DNA from: Rodentibacter myodis
Lineage (GTDB): Bacteria; Pseudomonadota; Gammaproteobacteria; Enterobacterales; Pasteurellaceae
Direction of reading: 5' to 3'
DNA: 64,000 nucleotides
NCBI RefSeq assembly: GCF_001999305.1
Contig: NZ_MLHQ01000011.1
Location: 62,001 to 126,000, forward strand
Part shown: positions 49,671-59,122 of the stretch, piece after piece
Layout of the letters: every line of letters begins with the position of its first letter
How positions within the stretch are numbered: position 1 is the stretch's first letter
Notes under the pieces: model-generated
The model's database searches: none
Seen by the model: only the letters and a program-made list of their open reading frames with translations
Told to the model about the DNA's origin: nothing
Position numbers and translations under genes: made by a program

Positions 49671-50435
49671 ATGGCATTACTAGAAATAAAAAATCTTATA
49701 AAAAACTATGGCGAGGTTGAAACATTAAAAAGCATTAATCTTTCCATAGAAAAAGGTGAAGTGGTGGTGATTTTAGGCCCGTCCGGCTGCGGCAAAAGCA
49801 CATTACTTCGTACATTAAACGGCTTAGAGCCCATAAAGAGCGGTCAATTATTGCTCCAAAATGCCGGTGAGCTTGGCAAAGAGATAAGTTGGATCAATGC
49901 ACGTCAACGAATTGGAATGGTATTCCAAAGCTATGAATTATTCGCTCATTTATCGGTAATCGACAATATTTTGCTTGGGCCTTTAAAGGTTCAAAAACGT
50001 GATCGGGCGGAAGCCGAAAAACAAGCAGATGAATTATTAAAACGTGTGGGATTATTTGAGCGGAAAAACGCCTACCCGCGTGAACTTTCCGGTGGGCAGA
50101 AACAGCGAATAGCTATTGTACGTGCGCTTTGTATGAATCCTGAGATTATGTTGTTTGACGAAGTCACCGCCGCGCTTGATCCCGAAATGGTACGCGAGGT
50201 ACTGGATGTGATTTTAGGGCTTGCCAAAGAAGGAATGACGATGTTGATCGTAACCCATGAAATGGGCTTCGCCCGCCAAGTGGCAAATCGCATTGTTTTT
50301 ATGGATAAAGGTCAAATTATCGAGCAAGCCAAACCGGAAGATTTTTTCACCAACCCTTCCACAGATCGGGCAAAAACATTTTTAAACATCTTAAACTATG
50401 AACCGAGAGGAACAAACTATGAAGAAAACATTTAA
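49671..50435 (+). CDS. Polar amino-acid ABC transporter ATPase
   Basis: A 254-residue GlnQ/HisP-type ATPase. Walker [10 protein letters not shown] (about 36-44), Q-loop [15 protein letters not shown], signature LSGGQKQR, Walker [17 protein letters not shown] and switch His in IVTHEMGFA. The 3' end overlaps the binding-protein gene by 17 nt. Confidence 0.95.
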   Translation: MALLEIKNLIKNYGEVETLKSINLSIEKGEVVVILGPSGCGKSTLLRTLNGLEPIKSGQLLLQNAGELGKEISWINARQRIGMVFQSYELFAHLSVIDNILLGPLKVQKRDRAEAEKQADELLKRVGLFERKNAYPRELSGGQKQRIAIVRALCMNPEIMLFDEVTAALDPEMVREVLDVILGLAKEGMTMLIVTHEMGFARQVANRIVFMDKGQIIEQAKPEDFFTNPSTDRAKTFLNILNYEPRGTNYEENI

Positions 50436-51276
50436 AAATTTAACCGCACTTTTTGCTACTGCAACCTTAGCCCTAGGGATTACCGCCTGCAACGACAATA
50501 CGTCAAGCAAAGAGACTTCACAAACTCCCTCAACCATTGAGCAATTGAAACAAGCCGGCAAAATTCGTATTGGCGTATTCAGCGACAAACCGCCTTTCGG
50601 CTATGTAGATGCTCAAGGCAAAAGCCAAGGTTTTGATGTGGAAATCGGCAAAGCCATCACTAAAGATCTCTTAGGTGATGAAAATAAAGCGGAATTTGTG
50701 CTGGTAGATGCCGCCAATCGTGCGGAATATTTACTTTCCAAAAAAGTGGATATTATCCTCGCCAATTTCACCGTAACGGCTGCACGAAAAGAAGTGGTTG
50801 ATTTTGCCAATCCTTATATGAAAGTTGCCCTTGGAGTGGTTTCAAAAAATAGTGCGGTAATTACCGATCTTGACCAATTAAAAGACAAAACACTCATTGT
50901 TGATAAAGGCACCACGGCGGATATTTTCTTCACAAAAAATTATCCGAATATCAAATTATTAAAATTTGAACAAAATACGGAAACTTTTGAAGCCTTACGA
51001 GACGGCAGAGGCGATGCGCTATCAAATGACAACACTTTCTTATTTGCTTGGGTAAAACAAAATCCGGGTTATACTGTGGGCGTGAAAAGTTTCGGCGATC
51101 AAGATGTCATTGCCCCTGCCGTTCGTAAAGATGCAGCGGATTTATTAAATTGGCTCAACACTGAAATTGAAAAACTCTCAAAAGAAGGCGTACTCAAAAA
51201 AGCCTATGAAAAAACCTTATTACCGGTTTATGGTGATAGCGTAACTGAAGGTGATATTTTGGTGGACTATAAATAA
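50419..51276 (+). CDS. Amino-acid ABC transporter binding lipoprotein
   Basis: A 285-residue family 3 solute-binding lipoprotein. Signal peptide with lipobox ITAC, then a Ser/Thr linker and [34 protein letters not shown], a typical start. Ligand-contact region [24 protein letters not shown] and the second lobe [15 protein letters not shown]. The ATG at 50419 has GAGAGGA upstream. Relatives bind cystine, glutamine or acidic amino acids; the substrate here cannot be fixed by eye. Confidence 0.92.
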   Translation: MKKTFKNLTALFATATLALGITACNDNTSSKETSQTPSTIEQLKQAGKIRIGVFSDKPPFGYVDAQGKSQGFDVEIGKAITKDLLGDENKAEFVLVDAANRAEYLLSKKVDIILANFTVTAARKEVVDFANPYMKVALGVVSKNSAVITDLDQLKDKTLIVDKGTTADIFFTKNYPNIKLLKFEQNTETFEALRDGRGDALSNDNTFLFAWVKQNPGYTVGVKSFGDQDVIAPAVRKDAADLLNWLNTEIEKLSKEGVLKKAYEKTLLPVYGDSVTEGDILVDYK

Positions 51277-51287
51277 TTTCATACCAA

Positions 51288-51315
51288 ATAAGGGCAAGTT
51301 TACTTGCCCTTTTGC
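51288..51315 (+). terminator. Terminator after ABC operon
   Basis: AAGGGCAAGT-TT-ACTTGCCCTT followed by TTGCG; between convergent genes. Confidence 0.8.
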
Positions 51316-51368
51316 GTGATAAATATCTATAAAATACACTAAAAAATATCAATTCTAATCCAATTCCC

Positions 51369-53405
51369 CTACTCACTCATCACAAACTGTTCCCGTAGCT
51401 GGTGGAGTTGATCACGAATTGCAGCGGCTTTTTCAAATTCCAAATCTTGTGCAAATTTGTACATTTGCTGTTCCAATTTTTTGACTTGTTGCTGATATTC
51501 TTTTGCATTTTTCGGCGCATTGTAAAGTGCGGTCGGTTCGGCGATGGTTTTGCCGCGTGTTTTACCTTTTCCTTTGTTTGTTGCACCTTGTCCAATATCA
51601 AGCAATTCCCCCACTTTTTTGTTGAGGGCTTGTGGAACAATGCCGTGTTCTTCGTTGTATTTCATTTGTTTTTCACGGCGGCGATTGGTTTCGGTAATGG
51701 CTTTTTCCATTGATTTTGTAATGCTATCTGCATACAAAATCGCTTTTCCTTTCAAGTTGCGTGCCGCACGACCGATCGTTTGAATAAGCGAGCGTTCCGA
51801 ACGTAAAAAACCTTCTTTATCGGCATCAAGAATTGCGACCAATGACACTTCCGGAATATCCAATCCTTCCCGCAATAAGTTGATCCCCACCAGTACATCA
51901 AATTCACCTAAACGCAAATCACGAATGATTTCGACACGCTCCACAGTATCAATATCCGAATGTAAATAACGCACACGAATACCGTGTTCATCCAAATAAT
52001 CCGTCAGATCTTCCGCCATTTTTTTCGTCAATGTGGTCACCAAAACCCGTTCATTGTTATCGGCTCTTTGGCGTGCTTCAGAAAGCAAATCATCCACTTG
52101 AATCGCCACAGGGCGAATTTCAATTTCCGGATCAATCAAGCCTGTTGGACGCACAACCTGATCGATAATTTCATCACCGGATTTTTCTAATTCATAAGGG
52201 CCGGGGGTCGCAGAAACATAAATCGTCTGTGGGGCAAGGTGTTCAAATTCTTCAAAACGCAATGGGCGGTTATCCAATGCAGAAGGTAAGCGAAAACCAT
52301 ATTCCACCAAGGTTTCTTTGCGTGAACGGTCGCCGCGATACATTCCGCCAATTTGTGGCACCGTAACGTGCGATTCATCAATAATGAGAATGGCATCAGA
52401 GGGCATATAATCAAACAAAGTCGGCGGTGGTTCGCCTTCATTTCGACCGGAGAGATAGCGTGAGTAATTCTCAATGCCCGAACAATAGCCAAGCTCGTTC
52501 ATCATTTCAATATCAAACATTGTGCGTTGGCTAATGCGTTGCTCTTCCAGCAATTTGTTTTCTTTGATGAAGTATTCACGCCGTTGCACTAATTCTGCTT
52601 TAATTTTTTCAATGGCATCTAAAATGCGTTCACGCGGGGTAACATAGTGGGTTTTCGGATACACTGTATAACGCGGTACAGTGCCTAAGCCCTGTCCAGT
52701 AAGGGGATCAAATAAACTCAAACGTTCAATTTCTTCATCAAATAGCTCAATACGCACGGCAATATCGTCCGATTCAGCCGGAAAAATATCAATCACTTCG
52801 CCACGCACTCGAAATGTACCACGCTGAAAGGCTTGATCGTTACGTGTATATTGCAACTCTGCCAATTTTGCCAAAATTTGACGTTGATCGATAATCGCAC
52901 CCTGTTGCAAATGCAACATCATTTTTAAATAACTATCGGGATCGCCCAAACCATAAATCGCCGAAACGGAAGCCACCACAATGGTATCCCGGCGTTCCAA
53001 AAATGATTTGGTGGCAGAAAGGCGCATTTGTTCAATTTGATCGTTGATAGACGCATCTTTTTCAATAAAAGTGTCACTGCTCGGCACATAGGCTTCCGGC
53101 TGGTAATAATCATAGTAAGACACGAAATATTCCACCGCATTTTCAGGAAAAAACGCCTTCATTTCCGCATAAAGTTGAGCGGCGAGGGTTTTATTGGGTG
53201 CAAGCAACATTGCCGGTCGATTAAGTTTTGCAATTACGTTGGCAATGGTGAAGGTTTTCCCCGAACCGGTTACCCCAAGCAAGGTTTGATGGGCAAGGCC
53301 GTCATCTAAATTTTCTGCCAATTTTTCAATTGCTTGTGGCTGATCGCCTGAAGGTTTAAAGTCGGAATGAAGAATAAAAGGTTTGCTGTTAATTTTTTCT
53401 GCCAT
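51369..53405 (-). CDS. uvrB: Excinuclease ABC subunit B
   Basis: A 678-residue UvrB, the damage-verification helicase of nucleotide excision repair. Walker A GVTGSGKT (44-51), beta-hairpin region [25 protein letters not shown]-like LIIDESHV, motif [11 protein letters not shown] and the C-terminal UvrC-interacting helix [27 protein letters not shown]. The start is near an uptake sequence at 53406. No LexA box recognised upstream. Confidence 0.98.
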   Translation of the reverse strand: MAEKINSKPFILHSDFKPSGDQPQAIEKLAENLDDGLAHQTLLGVTGSGKTFTIANVIAKLNRPAMLLAPNKTLAAQLYAEMKAFFPENAVEYFVSYYDYYQPEAYVPSSDTFIEKDASINDQIEQMRLSATKSFLERRDTIVVASVSAIYGLGDPDSYLKMMLHLQQGAIIDQRQILAKLAELQYTRNDQAFQRGTFRVRGEVIDIFPAESDDIAVRIELFDEEIERLSLFDPLTGQGLGTVPRYTVYPKTHYVTPRERILDAIEKIKAELVQRREYFIKENKLLEEQRISQRTMFDIEMMNELGYCSGIENYSRYLSGRNEGEPPPTLFDYMPSDAILIIDESHVTVPQIGGMYRGDRSRKETLVEYGFRLPSALDNRPLRFEEFEHLAPQTIYVSATPGPYELEKSGDEIIDQVVRPTGLIDPEIEIRPVAIQVDDLLSEARQRADNNERVLVTTLTKKMAEDLTDYLDEHGIRVRYLHSDIDTVERVEIIRDLRLGEFDVLVGINLLREGLDIPEVSLVAILDADKEGFLRSERSLIQTIGRAARNLKGKAILYADSITKSMEKAITETNRRREKQMKYNEEHGIVPQALNKKVGELLDIGQGATNKGKGKTRGKTIAEPTALYNAPKNAKEYQQQVKKLEQQMYKFAQDLEFEKAAAIRDQLHQLREQFVMSE

Positions 53406-53666
53406 AAAAGTGCGGTTAAAATTTGATGAATTTTTGTGGGCGGCATTCTAGCATATTCTCACGCCTAATTAAGGAGAAAATGCAAGTTTTACACAGTGTT
53501 AGCAATGTCAAGCGGAAAACCATACAAATTTGAAAAAAATTTTTAAACTTTTTACTGGACTTTATCTAACTTATTGAAAAATAAAGAAATGTTATTTTGC
53601 AGTCAATTTTTGATCAGATTCGCAAACCCCTAGTATTTATGGGTATTCTGCGATCTTAATCTTATT

Positions 53667-53701
53667 TAATCCACAAAGTTATCCACAGTCTTTGTGGATA
53701 G
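53667..53701. promoter_or_regulatory. DnaA-box cluster
   Basis: Three sites within 35 nt: TAATCCACA (53667-53675, one mismatch), TTATCCACA (53679-53687, exact) and, inverted, TGTGGATAG (53693-53701, one mismatch). AT-rich flank on the uvrB side. The remaining 53406-53755 holds no gene. Confidence 0.6.
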
Positions 53702-53755
53702 AAAAAAATGAGGAAAAAACCTGAGGTAAATATTAAAAATTTTTATTTTCAAGCA

Positions 53756-53784
53756 TTGACAATCGCTTTTTGGAACATTAAAAT
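53756..53784 (+). promoter_or_regulatory. tRNA-Asn promoter
   Basis: Perfect -35 TTGACA, 17-nt spacer, -10 TAAAAT, then GC-containing ATCCGCC; about 25 nt before the mature tRNA. Confidence 0.85.
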
Positions 53785-53816
53785 CCGCCACCAATTCTTC
53801 GTGACACAGAATTTAT

Positions 53817-53892
53817 TCCTCCTTAGTTCAGTCGGTAGAACGGTGGACTGTTAATCCATATGTCGCTGGTTCAAGTCCAGCAGGAGGAGCCA
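53817..53892 (+). tRNA. tRNA-Asn (anticodon GTT)
   Basis: 76-nt cloverleaf: acceptor TCCTCCT/AGGAGGA, D arm TAGTTCAGTCGGTAGAAC, anticodon loop CTGTTAA (GTT), T arm CTGGTTCAAGTCCAG, encoded G-CCA. Confidence 0.97.
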
Positions 53893-53960
53893 ATTTTTCT
53901 TTTGGCTTAGTTTTCGTTTGTCTCCTTTGACGAATCCTAAATTAGAACCCAAAAGATTTT

Positions 53961-53991
53961 AAGCCCGTCATATTAATGGGCTTTATTTTTT
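53961..53991. terminator. Terminator between tRNA-Asn and zevB
   Basis: AAGCCC-GTCATATTAAT-GGGCTT followed by TATTTTTTTC, between convergent units. Confidence 0.75.
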
Positions 53992-53995
53992 TCAA

Positions 53996-54970
53996 CTATT
54001 TTCCAAACAATACAGCGCCACCCTCTACATCAAGGATTGTACTGTACAGTAAACTGGCAGCAAAAAAGATCACAATACAACCAGCAATCAGTTTAATAAC
54101 TCTTCCACTATATTTATTCAATGCTTTTGCACCATACCAATGCCCTAATCGAATAGCGATTTGTTTTGCATAACGCACAAGTATGGCAAACAAGGAAAGC
54201 ATTAGCCCCGTGCCAATTGACATCGAAAGGGTGGCGAAAATGCCCCATATAAAAAGATCGAGCATATAAGCCAGAAAAAGGACAAAAATAGCCCCTGTGC
54301 AAGGGCGCAACCCAATACTCATAATCACTAGAAACTGGTTTTTCCATGTGTTTGCTTGTTTTAATTGCACCATATTAGGTAAATGTTGATGCTCGCAACC
54401 ACAATCCATTTTAAAAGTGCGGTTAATTCTGACCGCACTTTGCTTCATAGAATCAGCACGTTGAACGGACTTTATCTGAAATGCTGCTTTAGGCTTTTTT
54501 ATTGCCTGTATCATCCAATAAATACCTAATCCCATTAATAAGATTAAAGCACTGCGTTCCAGCCACAGTTGACTTAACTTAAAATAGCGCGAGGAAAGAT
54601 TCAGGATCACTACAATAATAGACGTTGCAGTTATCGCAACAATTCCTTGAATTAAAGATGAAAGTAAACTGAGCTTTACACTGTTTTTCAATTCACTTTC
54701 GTGAGTCGATAAATAACTAGCAATAATAAACTTACCGTGTCCTGGTCCCAGTGCATGTAAAAAACCATAAAGAAAACTTACACCAATTAATGCGATACCG
54801 GCTGAAGCAGAATGCTGCTGAATACGATGAAGGCTTTCAGAAATAAGTTGATTAAATGCCTGCTGCCAAGTCACGGATTGTACAAAAACCCAAGGCAAAA
54901 ACCAAAACATTGCGCTAAATAGAGCCAACACACTAAACAATCGTTTTAAAGGAAAAGTAGATTTCATCAT
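53996..54970 (-). CDS. zevB: Zinc exporter membrane subunit ZevB (NiCoT/RcnA-like)
   Basis: A 324-residue inner-membrane protein with the NicO/RcnA fold: GVSFLYGFLHALGPGHGKFIIASYL carries the HxLGPGHGK metal motif, and GLRPCTGAIFVLFLAYML the RPC motif. A cytoplasmic loop about 170-205 has Cys and His (DCGCEHQHLP). In H. influenzae zevAB sits beside uvrB and exports zinc; the same neighbourhood here supports the name. An inverted uptake-sequence pair lies in the loop coding region. Confidence 0.88.
   Translation of the reverse strand: MMKSTFPLKRLFSVLALFSAMFWFLPWVFVQSVTWQQAFNQLISESLHRIQQHSASAGIALIGVSFLYGFLHALGPGHGKFIIASYLSTHESELKNSVKLSLLSSLIQGIVAITATSIIVVILNLSSRYFKLSQLWLERSALILLMGLGIYWMIQAIKKPKAAFQIKSVQRADSMKQSAVRINRTFKMDCGCEHQHLPNMVQLKQANTWKNQFLVIMSIGLRPCTGAIFVLFLAYMLDLFIWGIFATLSMSIGTGLMLSLFAILVRYAKQIAIRLGHWYGAKALNKYSGRVIKLIAGCIVIFFAASLLYSTILDVEGGAVLFGK
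54414..54441. repeat. Inverted uptake-sequence pair inside zevB
   Basis: AAAGTGCGGT (54414-54423) and ACCGCACTTT (54432-54441) form a 10-bp perfect inverted repeat with an 8-nt loop within the coding sequence of the variable cytoplasmic loop. Confidence 0.95.
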
Positions 54971-55594
54971 TTACTCACATTGAATATTCACTTTTTGGGC
55001 AAAAATCACACCAAGCGTATCATTTTCATATTTTTGCGTTTTGTCTAAAGAAGCAGCATAAGATTGCATTTTTTTATTTACATTCGGCGCAAGCACTTCC
55101 CCTTTGCAATATAGAGGAAGACCAGAAAAATTAACAGCACTTTTACCTTCAGGATAAACCATAGAAACATAATAAGTGCGATCATAAGTCATCATCGTAA
55201 AAGCATTATTTCGTAACGGTTGAGGATGAACGAGTAAAAAATCAAAATAATACTGCAAGTACATTCCTTTAATATTTACGCCATAATTTTGCACCTGTTT
55301 TTTATATCTGATTTTGCGATTATTTTTATCAAACAAATGAGTGAAATAATGCTCGTTCACAATATTATTCATCACATCATCAATCAATTTTTGTTGTGCA
55401 ATTTTACTTTCGGCTTGTTGCATATCGTATAAAACTGCGGCAGAACTAGCTTCATCTAATGTCCATTTCATTGAAAATCCCACTAATTTATCTTCTTCAA
55501 TCAAGAGGGCACTTTGCATCTCAATAAAGGCATGCGGGTGAGCCAATGCGATAGAAGCCGAAAACATACCAACCAATAAAAATAATTTTTCCAC
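54971..55594 (-). CDS. zevA: Periplasmic zinc-export protein ZevA (DUF1007)
   Basis: A 207-residue DUF1007 protein. Signal peptide MEKLFLLVGMFSASIALA then HPHAFIEMQSALLIEEDKLVGFSMKWTLDE; the mature N-terminal His-x-His is a likely metal site. Stop TAA is directly followed by the zevB ATG. DUF1007 proteins are paired with NicO-type transporters. A -10-like TATAAT lies about 35 nt upstream (55629-55634). Confidence 0.88.
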   Translation of the reverse strand: MEKLFLLVGMFSASIALAHPHAFIEMQSALLIEEDKLVGFSMKWTLDEASSAAVLYDMQQAESKIAQQKLIDDVMNNIVNEHYFTHLFDKNNRKIRYKKQVQNYGVNIKGMYLQYYFDFLLVHPQPLRNNAFTMMTYDRTYYVSMVYPEGKSAVNFSGLPLYCKGEVLAPNVNKKMQSYAASLDKTQKYENDTLGVIFAQKVNIQCE

Positions 55595-55948
55595 TTATAA
55601 AATCCCCAATAAATGTTTTCTCCGTTCCATTATAATGTTGAAAACATCATATCAAATGCTTATTTGGTAATCAAAAAAGAAATAAATTGAGAAAATTGTT
55701 TGATTTATATCAATAAATGATGAAATTGAATTTTGTTTAGCAAGAAATTTTATGTATCATTCCGCACATCAAGTGATTGCTTGATATTCATAAAGTTCCT
55801 AAATAAATAATCATAAATATAGCTAAACTACTTTCCTACCACCCGATTCGGGTGGTTTTTTTTCATCTAAAATTTGTGGAGTGTTAGGTAAATCCTAAAA
55901 CTTCAAGTAAAATGACCGCACTTTTTTTAACTCATAAGAAGGACGATT
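55595..55948. other. Long intergenic region before ettA, possible small RNA
   Basis: About 354 nt. It holds the zevA promoter region near 55629 on the minus strand and a plus-strand terminator at 55836-55863 with no annotated plus-strand gene before it. A possible plus-strand promoter (TTGTTT, 16 nt, TATCAT) lies near 55735. The interval 55765-55863 could therefore be a short non-coding RNA. An uptake sequence precedes ettA. Confidence 0.4.
55836..55863 (+). terminator. Orphan terminator upstream of ettA
   Basis: ACCACCCGA-T-TCGGGTGGT followed by eight T, a textbook terminator without an upstream plus-strand gene; attenuator or sRNA end. Confidence 0.85.
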
Positions 55949-57619
55949 ATGTCATCTCAATTTGTTTATACGATGCATCGGGTTGGTAAAGTTGTACCAC
56001 CGAAGCGTCATATTCTGAAAGATATTTCCCTCAGCTTTTTTCCGGGTGCCAAAATCGGCGTTTTAGGCTTAAACGGGGCGGGTAAATCCACGCTTTTACG
56101 TATTATGGCGGGCGTGGACAAAGAATTTGAAGGCGAAGCGCGCCCACAACCCGGTATTAAAATCGGCTACCTTCCGCAAGAACCTAAATTAGCGCCGCAA
56201 CAAACCGTACGTGAAGCGGTAGAAGAAGCGGTTTCTGAAGTAAAAGGTGCATTAACCCGCTTAGATGAAGTCTATGCACTTTATGCCGATCCCGATGCGG
56301 ATTTTGATAAACTGGCGGCAGAACAAGCCGAGCTTGAAGCCATTATCCAAGCACAGGATGGACATAACCTCGATAATCAATTAGAACGTGCAGCCGATGC
56401 GCTACGCTTACCGGATTGGGACGCTAAAATCGAGCATTTATCTGGTGGGGAACGCCGCCGTGTAGCACTTTGTCGCTTATTGCTCGAAAAACCGGATATG
56501 TTGCTGTTAGATGAGCCGACTAACCACTTAGATGCGGAATCTGTCGCTTGGTTAGAACGTTTCTTACACGATTATGAAGGCACGGTGGTGGCAATTACCC
56601 ACGACCGCTACTTCTTAGACAATGTAGCAGGTTGGATCTTAGAACTTGACCGTGGTGAAGGTATCCCTTGGGAGGGCAACTATTCCTCTTGGTTAGAACA
56701 AAAAGAAAAACGTTTGGAACAAGAACAGGCGGCTGAAAATGCCCGTCAAAAATCCATTGCAAAAGAGTTGGAATGGGTGCGTCAAAATCCGAAAGGTCGC
56801 CAAGCGAAAAGCAAAGCCCGTATGGCACGTTTTGAGGAACTAAATTCAGGCGAATATCAAAAACGTAACGAAACCAATGAACTCTTTATTCCACCCGGCC
56901 CACGTTTGGGCGATAAAGTCATTGAAGTGCAAAATCTTACCAAATCTTATGGCGATCGCACTTTAATTGATGATTTATCTTTTAGTATTCCAAAAGGTGC
57001 AATTGTTGGCATTATCGGGGCAAATGGTGCGGGTAAATCAACTTTATTCCGTATGCTTTCAGGACAAGAGCAACCGGATACAGGCTCTATCACAATGGGA
57101 GAAACCGTTGTGTTGGCTTCGGTGGATCAATTCCGTGATGCGATGGATGATAAAAAAACCGTATGGGAAGAAGTATCAAACGGACAAGATATTCTCAATA
57201 TCGGCAATTTTGAAATCCCAAGCCGTGCTTACGTTGGACGCTTCAACTTTAAAGGTGTCGATCAACAAAAACGTGTTGGCGAATTATCCGGCGGCGAACG
57301 GGGTCGTTTGCATTTAGCCAAACTTCTTCAGCGCGGCGGTAATGTCCTCTTATTAGACGAACCAACCAATGATCTTGATGTTGAAACCTTGCGCGCCTTA
57401 GAGAATGCAATCTTAGAATTTCCGGGCTGTGCAATGGTGATCTCGCACGACCGTTGGTTCTTAGACCGTATTGCCACCCATATTTTAGATTACGGTGATG
57501 AAGGCAAAGTCACATTCTACGAAGGCAATTTCTCGGACTATGAAGAATGGAAAAAGAAAACCCTTGGTGATGCGGCAACACAGCCACATCGTATAAAATA
57601 TAAACGTATTGCGAAATAA
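55949..57619 (+). CDS. ettA: Energy-dependent translational throttle protein EttA
   Basis: A 556-residue ABC-F protein with two ATPase cassettes. First Walker A GLNGAGKST with signature LSGGERRR and LLLDEPTNHLD; second GANGAGKST with LSGGERGR and LLLDEPTNDLD. The inter-cassette linker (EWVRQNPKGRQAKSKARMARFEEL) is the PtIM/linker typical of EttA. Binds the ribosomal E site and tunes the first peptide bond to ATP/ADP. Confidence 0.97.
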   Translation: MSSQFVYTMHRVGKVVPPKRHILKDISLSFFPGAKIGVLGLNGAGKSTLLRIMAGVDKEFEGEARPQPGIKIGYLPQEPKLAPQQTVREAVEEAVSEVKGALTRLDEVYALYADPDADFDKLAAEQAELEAIIQAQDGHNLDNQLERAADALRLPDWDAKIEHLSGGERRRVALCRLLLEKPDMLLLDEPTNHLDAESVAWLERFLHDYEGTVVAITHDRYFLDNVAGWILELDRGEGIPWEGNYSSWLEQKEKRLEQEQAAENARQKSIAKELEWVRQNPKGRQAKSKARMARFEELNSGEYQKRNETNELFIPPGPRLGDKVIEVQNLTKSYGDRTLIDDLSFSIPKGAIVGIIGANGAGKSTLFRMLSGQEQPDTGSITMGETVVLASVDQFRDAMDDKKTVWEEVSNGQDILNIGNFEIPSRAYVGRFNFKGVDQQKRVGELSGGERGRLHLAKLLQRGGNVLLLDEPTNDLDVETLRALENAILEFPGCAMVISHDRWFLDRIATHILDYGDEGKVTFYEGNFSDYEEWKKKTLGDAATQPHRIKYKRIAK

Positions 57620-57625
57620 TCTTAT

Positions 57626-57657
57626 TGCTTGGTGGGACATCCCACCAAGTTTTTTAT
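57626..57657 (+). terminator. Terminator after ettA
   Basis: CTTGGTGGGA-CA-TCCCACCAAG followed by TTTTTTA. Confidence 0.9.
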
Positions 57658-57697
57658 TTATGAATATGATAAACCACCATAATTTATCGGAGTAAAA

Positions 57698-58039
57698 ATG
57701 TTGATTAAACTACACGTTCTTTTTGCTTTTCTGAGCTTGGGCTTATTATTTATTCGAGGAATAATGCTATGTTTGGGAAAAAACTGGCGAAATATAAAAA
57801 TCTTAAAAATCCTACCGCATTTAAGCGATACCCTACTATTAGTAAGCGGTCTTTACTTACTGTATCTTTGGGATTTTGACGTGCCTCTTTGGCTTGTAGA
57901 AAAATTTATTTTATTGGTGCTGTATGTCTTTTTCTCCACAAAATTTTTCAGTCGAAAACAAGCTCAAAATCGACCGCACTTTTTGATTCTCGCTTTACTC
58001 AGTTTTATCGGTGCAATGCTTTTAGCTTATTTTCGTTAA
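57698..58039 (+). CDS. SirB2 family membrane protein
   Basis: A 113-residue protein with four predicted helices and the SirB2 outline: KLHVLFAFLSLGLLFIRGI, LKILPHLSDTLLLVSGLYL (conserved HLSDTLL), WLVEKFILLVLYVFFSTKFF and a final helix. Short for the family (about 125-130). Function unknown. An uptake sequence is inside. Confidence 0.85.
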   Translation: MLIKLHVLFAFLSLGLLFIRGIMLCLGKNWRNIKILKILPHLSDTLLLVSGLYLLYLWDFDVPLWLVEKFILLVLYVFFSTKFFSRKQAQNRPHFLILALLSFIGAMLLAYFR

Positions 58040-58042
58040 AAA

Positions 58043-58077
58043 ACAAAATACCGAGTATCAAACTCGGTATTTTCTTT
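58043..58077. terminator. Terminator between sirB2-like gene and yciH
   Basis: AAAATACCGAGT-ATCAA-ACTCGGTATTTT; symmetrical, between convergent genes. Confidence 0.85.
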
Positions 58078-58083
58078 TCTTCA

Positions 58084-58404
58084 CTAGCCACCGGCTAACT
58101 TCACCTTAAAACCTTTTTGCTCTAAAAGTTGTTTTAATAAATCACGCTTTTCACCTTGAATTTCAATCTTCCCATCTTTTACCGAACCACCACAGCCACA
58201 ACGTTTTTTCAGTTCAGCTGCCAATTTTTTTAGTTCCTCATCGGGAAGATCCAACCCCGTAATAATTGATATGCCCGCGCCTTTTCGACCACTTGTTTGC
58301 TTTTGGATACGTACAATACCATCACCCTTCGGGCGTTGAACCTGTGATTTTTCTTCTTTAATACGTCCACGCTCAGTGGAATACACGAGAACAGAATCAG
58401 ACAT
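58084..58404 (-). CDS. yciH: SUI1-type translation factor YciH
   Basis: A 106-residue eIF1/SUI1-like protein: GDGIVRIQKQTSGRKGAGISIITGLDLPDEELKKLAAELKKRCGCGGSVKDGKIEIQGE matches the family core, including RKG and the CGCGG loop. Reported as a stress-linked initiation factor in E. coli. Three nt after pyrF, as in enterics. Confidence 0.95.
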   Translation of the reverse strand: MSDSVLVYSTERGRIKEEKSQVQRPKGDGIVRIQKQTSGRKGAGISIITGLDLPDEELKKLAAELKKRCGCGGSVKDGKIEIQGEKRDLLKQLLEQKGFKVKLAGG

Positions 58405-58407
58405 AAT

Positions 58408-59103
58408 TTATTGAGAAATTGAGGCGTTAATTGCACGAAGGACTTCTGCCGGATTTGCAGCCTGCGTAATTGGGCGACCAATCACTAAATAATCCGAACC
58501 GGAACGAATTGCAGCCGATGGCGTCATTACACGGCGTTGATCGCCAAAATCTGCTCCAATCGGACGAATTCCCGGTGTGATTAATTTAAAATCCGCACCA
58601 CAACTGTTACGTAAAATTTCAACTTCTTGCGGAGAACACACTACACCGTCTAAGCCTGCACGCTGCGTTAAATGAGCAAGACGTAATACCTGCTCCATTG
58701 GCGAAGCGTTAATGCCGATTTGAAGTAGATCCAAATCTTCCATACTGGTTAAAACCGTCACAGCAATTAAAAGCGGTGCATCTTTGCCATAAGGCTCCAA
58801 AATTTTTTTCGCTTCTTCCATCATTTTTAAGCCGCCACTAGCGTGTACATCCACCATCCAGACACCTAAATCTGCCGCTGAACGCACCGCTCTTGCTACC
58901 GTGTTTGGAATATCGTGAAATTTTAAATCAAGGAATACGTCAAAATCACGCTGATGAAGTTGTTTAACAAAATCTGTTCCCAAAGTTGTGAACATTTCCT
59001 TCCCAACTTTTAAACGACATAAGCTCGGATCAATTTGATCAACTAAAGCCAATGCCTCGGCTTCTGTTTCATAATCCAGTGCAACAATCACTTTACCGGT
59101 CAT
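58408..59103 (-). CDS. pyrF: Orotidine 5'-phosphate decarboxylase
   Basis: A 231-residue UMP-forming decarboxylase. Catalytic cluster [10 protein letters not shown] (Asp59, Lys61, Asp64), N-terminal [14 protein letters not shown]-terminal ITPGIRP and [11 protein letters not shown]. Part of the lapA-lapB-pyrF-yciH operon. Confidence 0.97.
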   Translation of the reverse strand: MTGKVIVALDYETEAEALALVDQIDPSLCRLKVGKEMFTTLGTDFVKQLHQRDFDVFLDLKFHDIPNTVARAVRSAADLGVWMVDVHASGGLKMMEEAKKILEPYGKDAPLLIAVTVLTSMEDLDLLQIGINASPMEQVLRLAHLTQRAGLDGVVCSPQEVEILRNSCGADFKLITPGIRPIGADFGDQRRVMTPSAAIRSGSDYLVIGRPITQAANPAEVLRAINASISQ

Positions 59104-59122
59104 AATTCACCTCTCTATTATG

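Noticed and set aside
53640..53701. Chromosomal origin oriC
   Set aside because: Only three DnaA boxes, no mnmG/dnaA/dnaN neighbours, and no array of GATC or unwinding repeats; kept only as a DnaA-box cluster.
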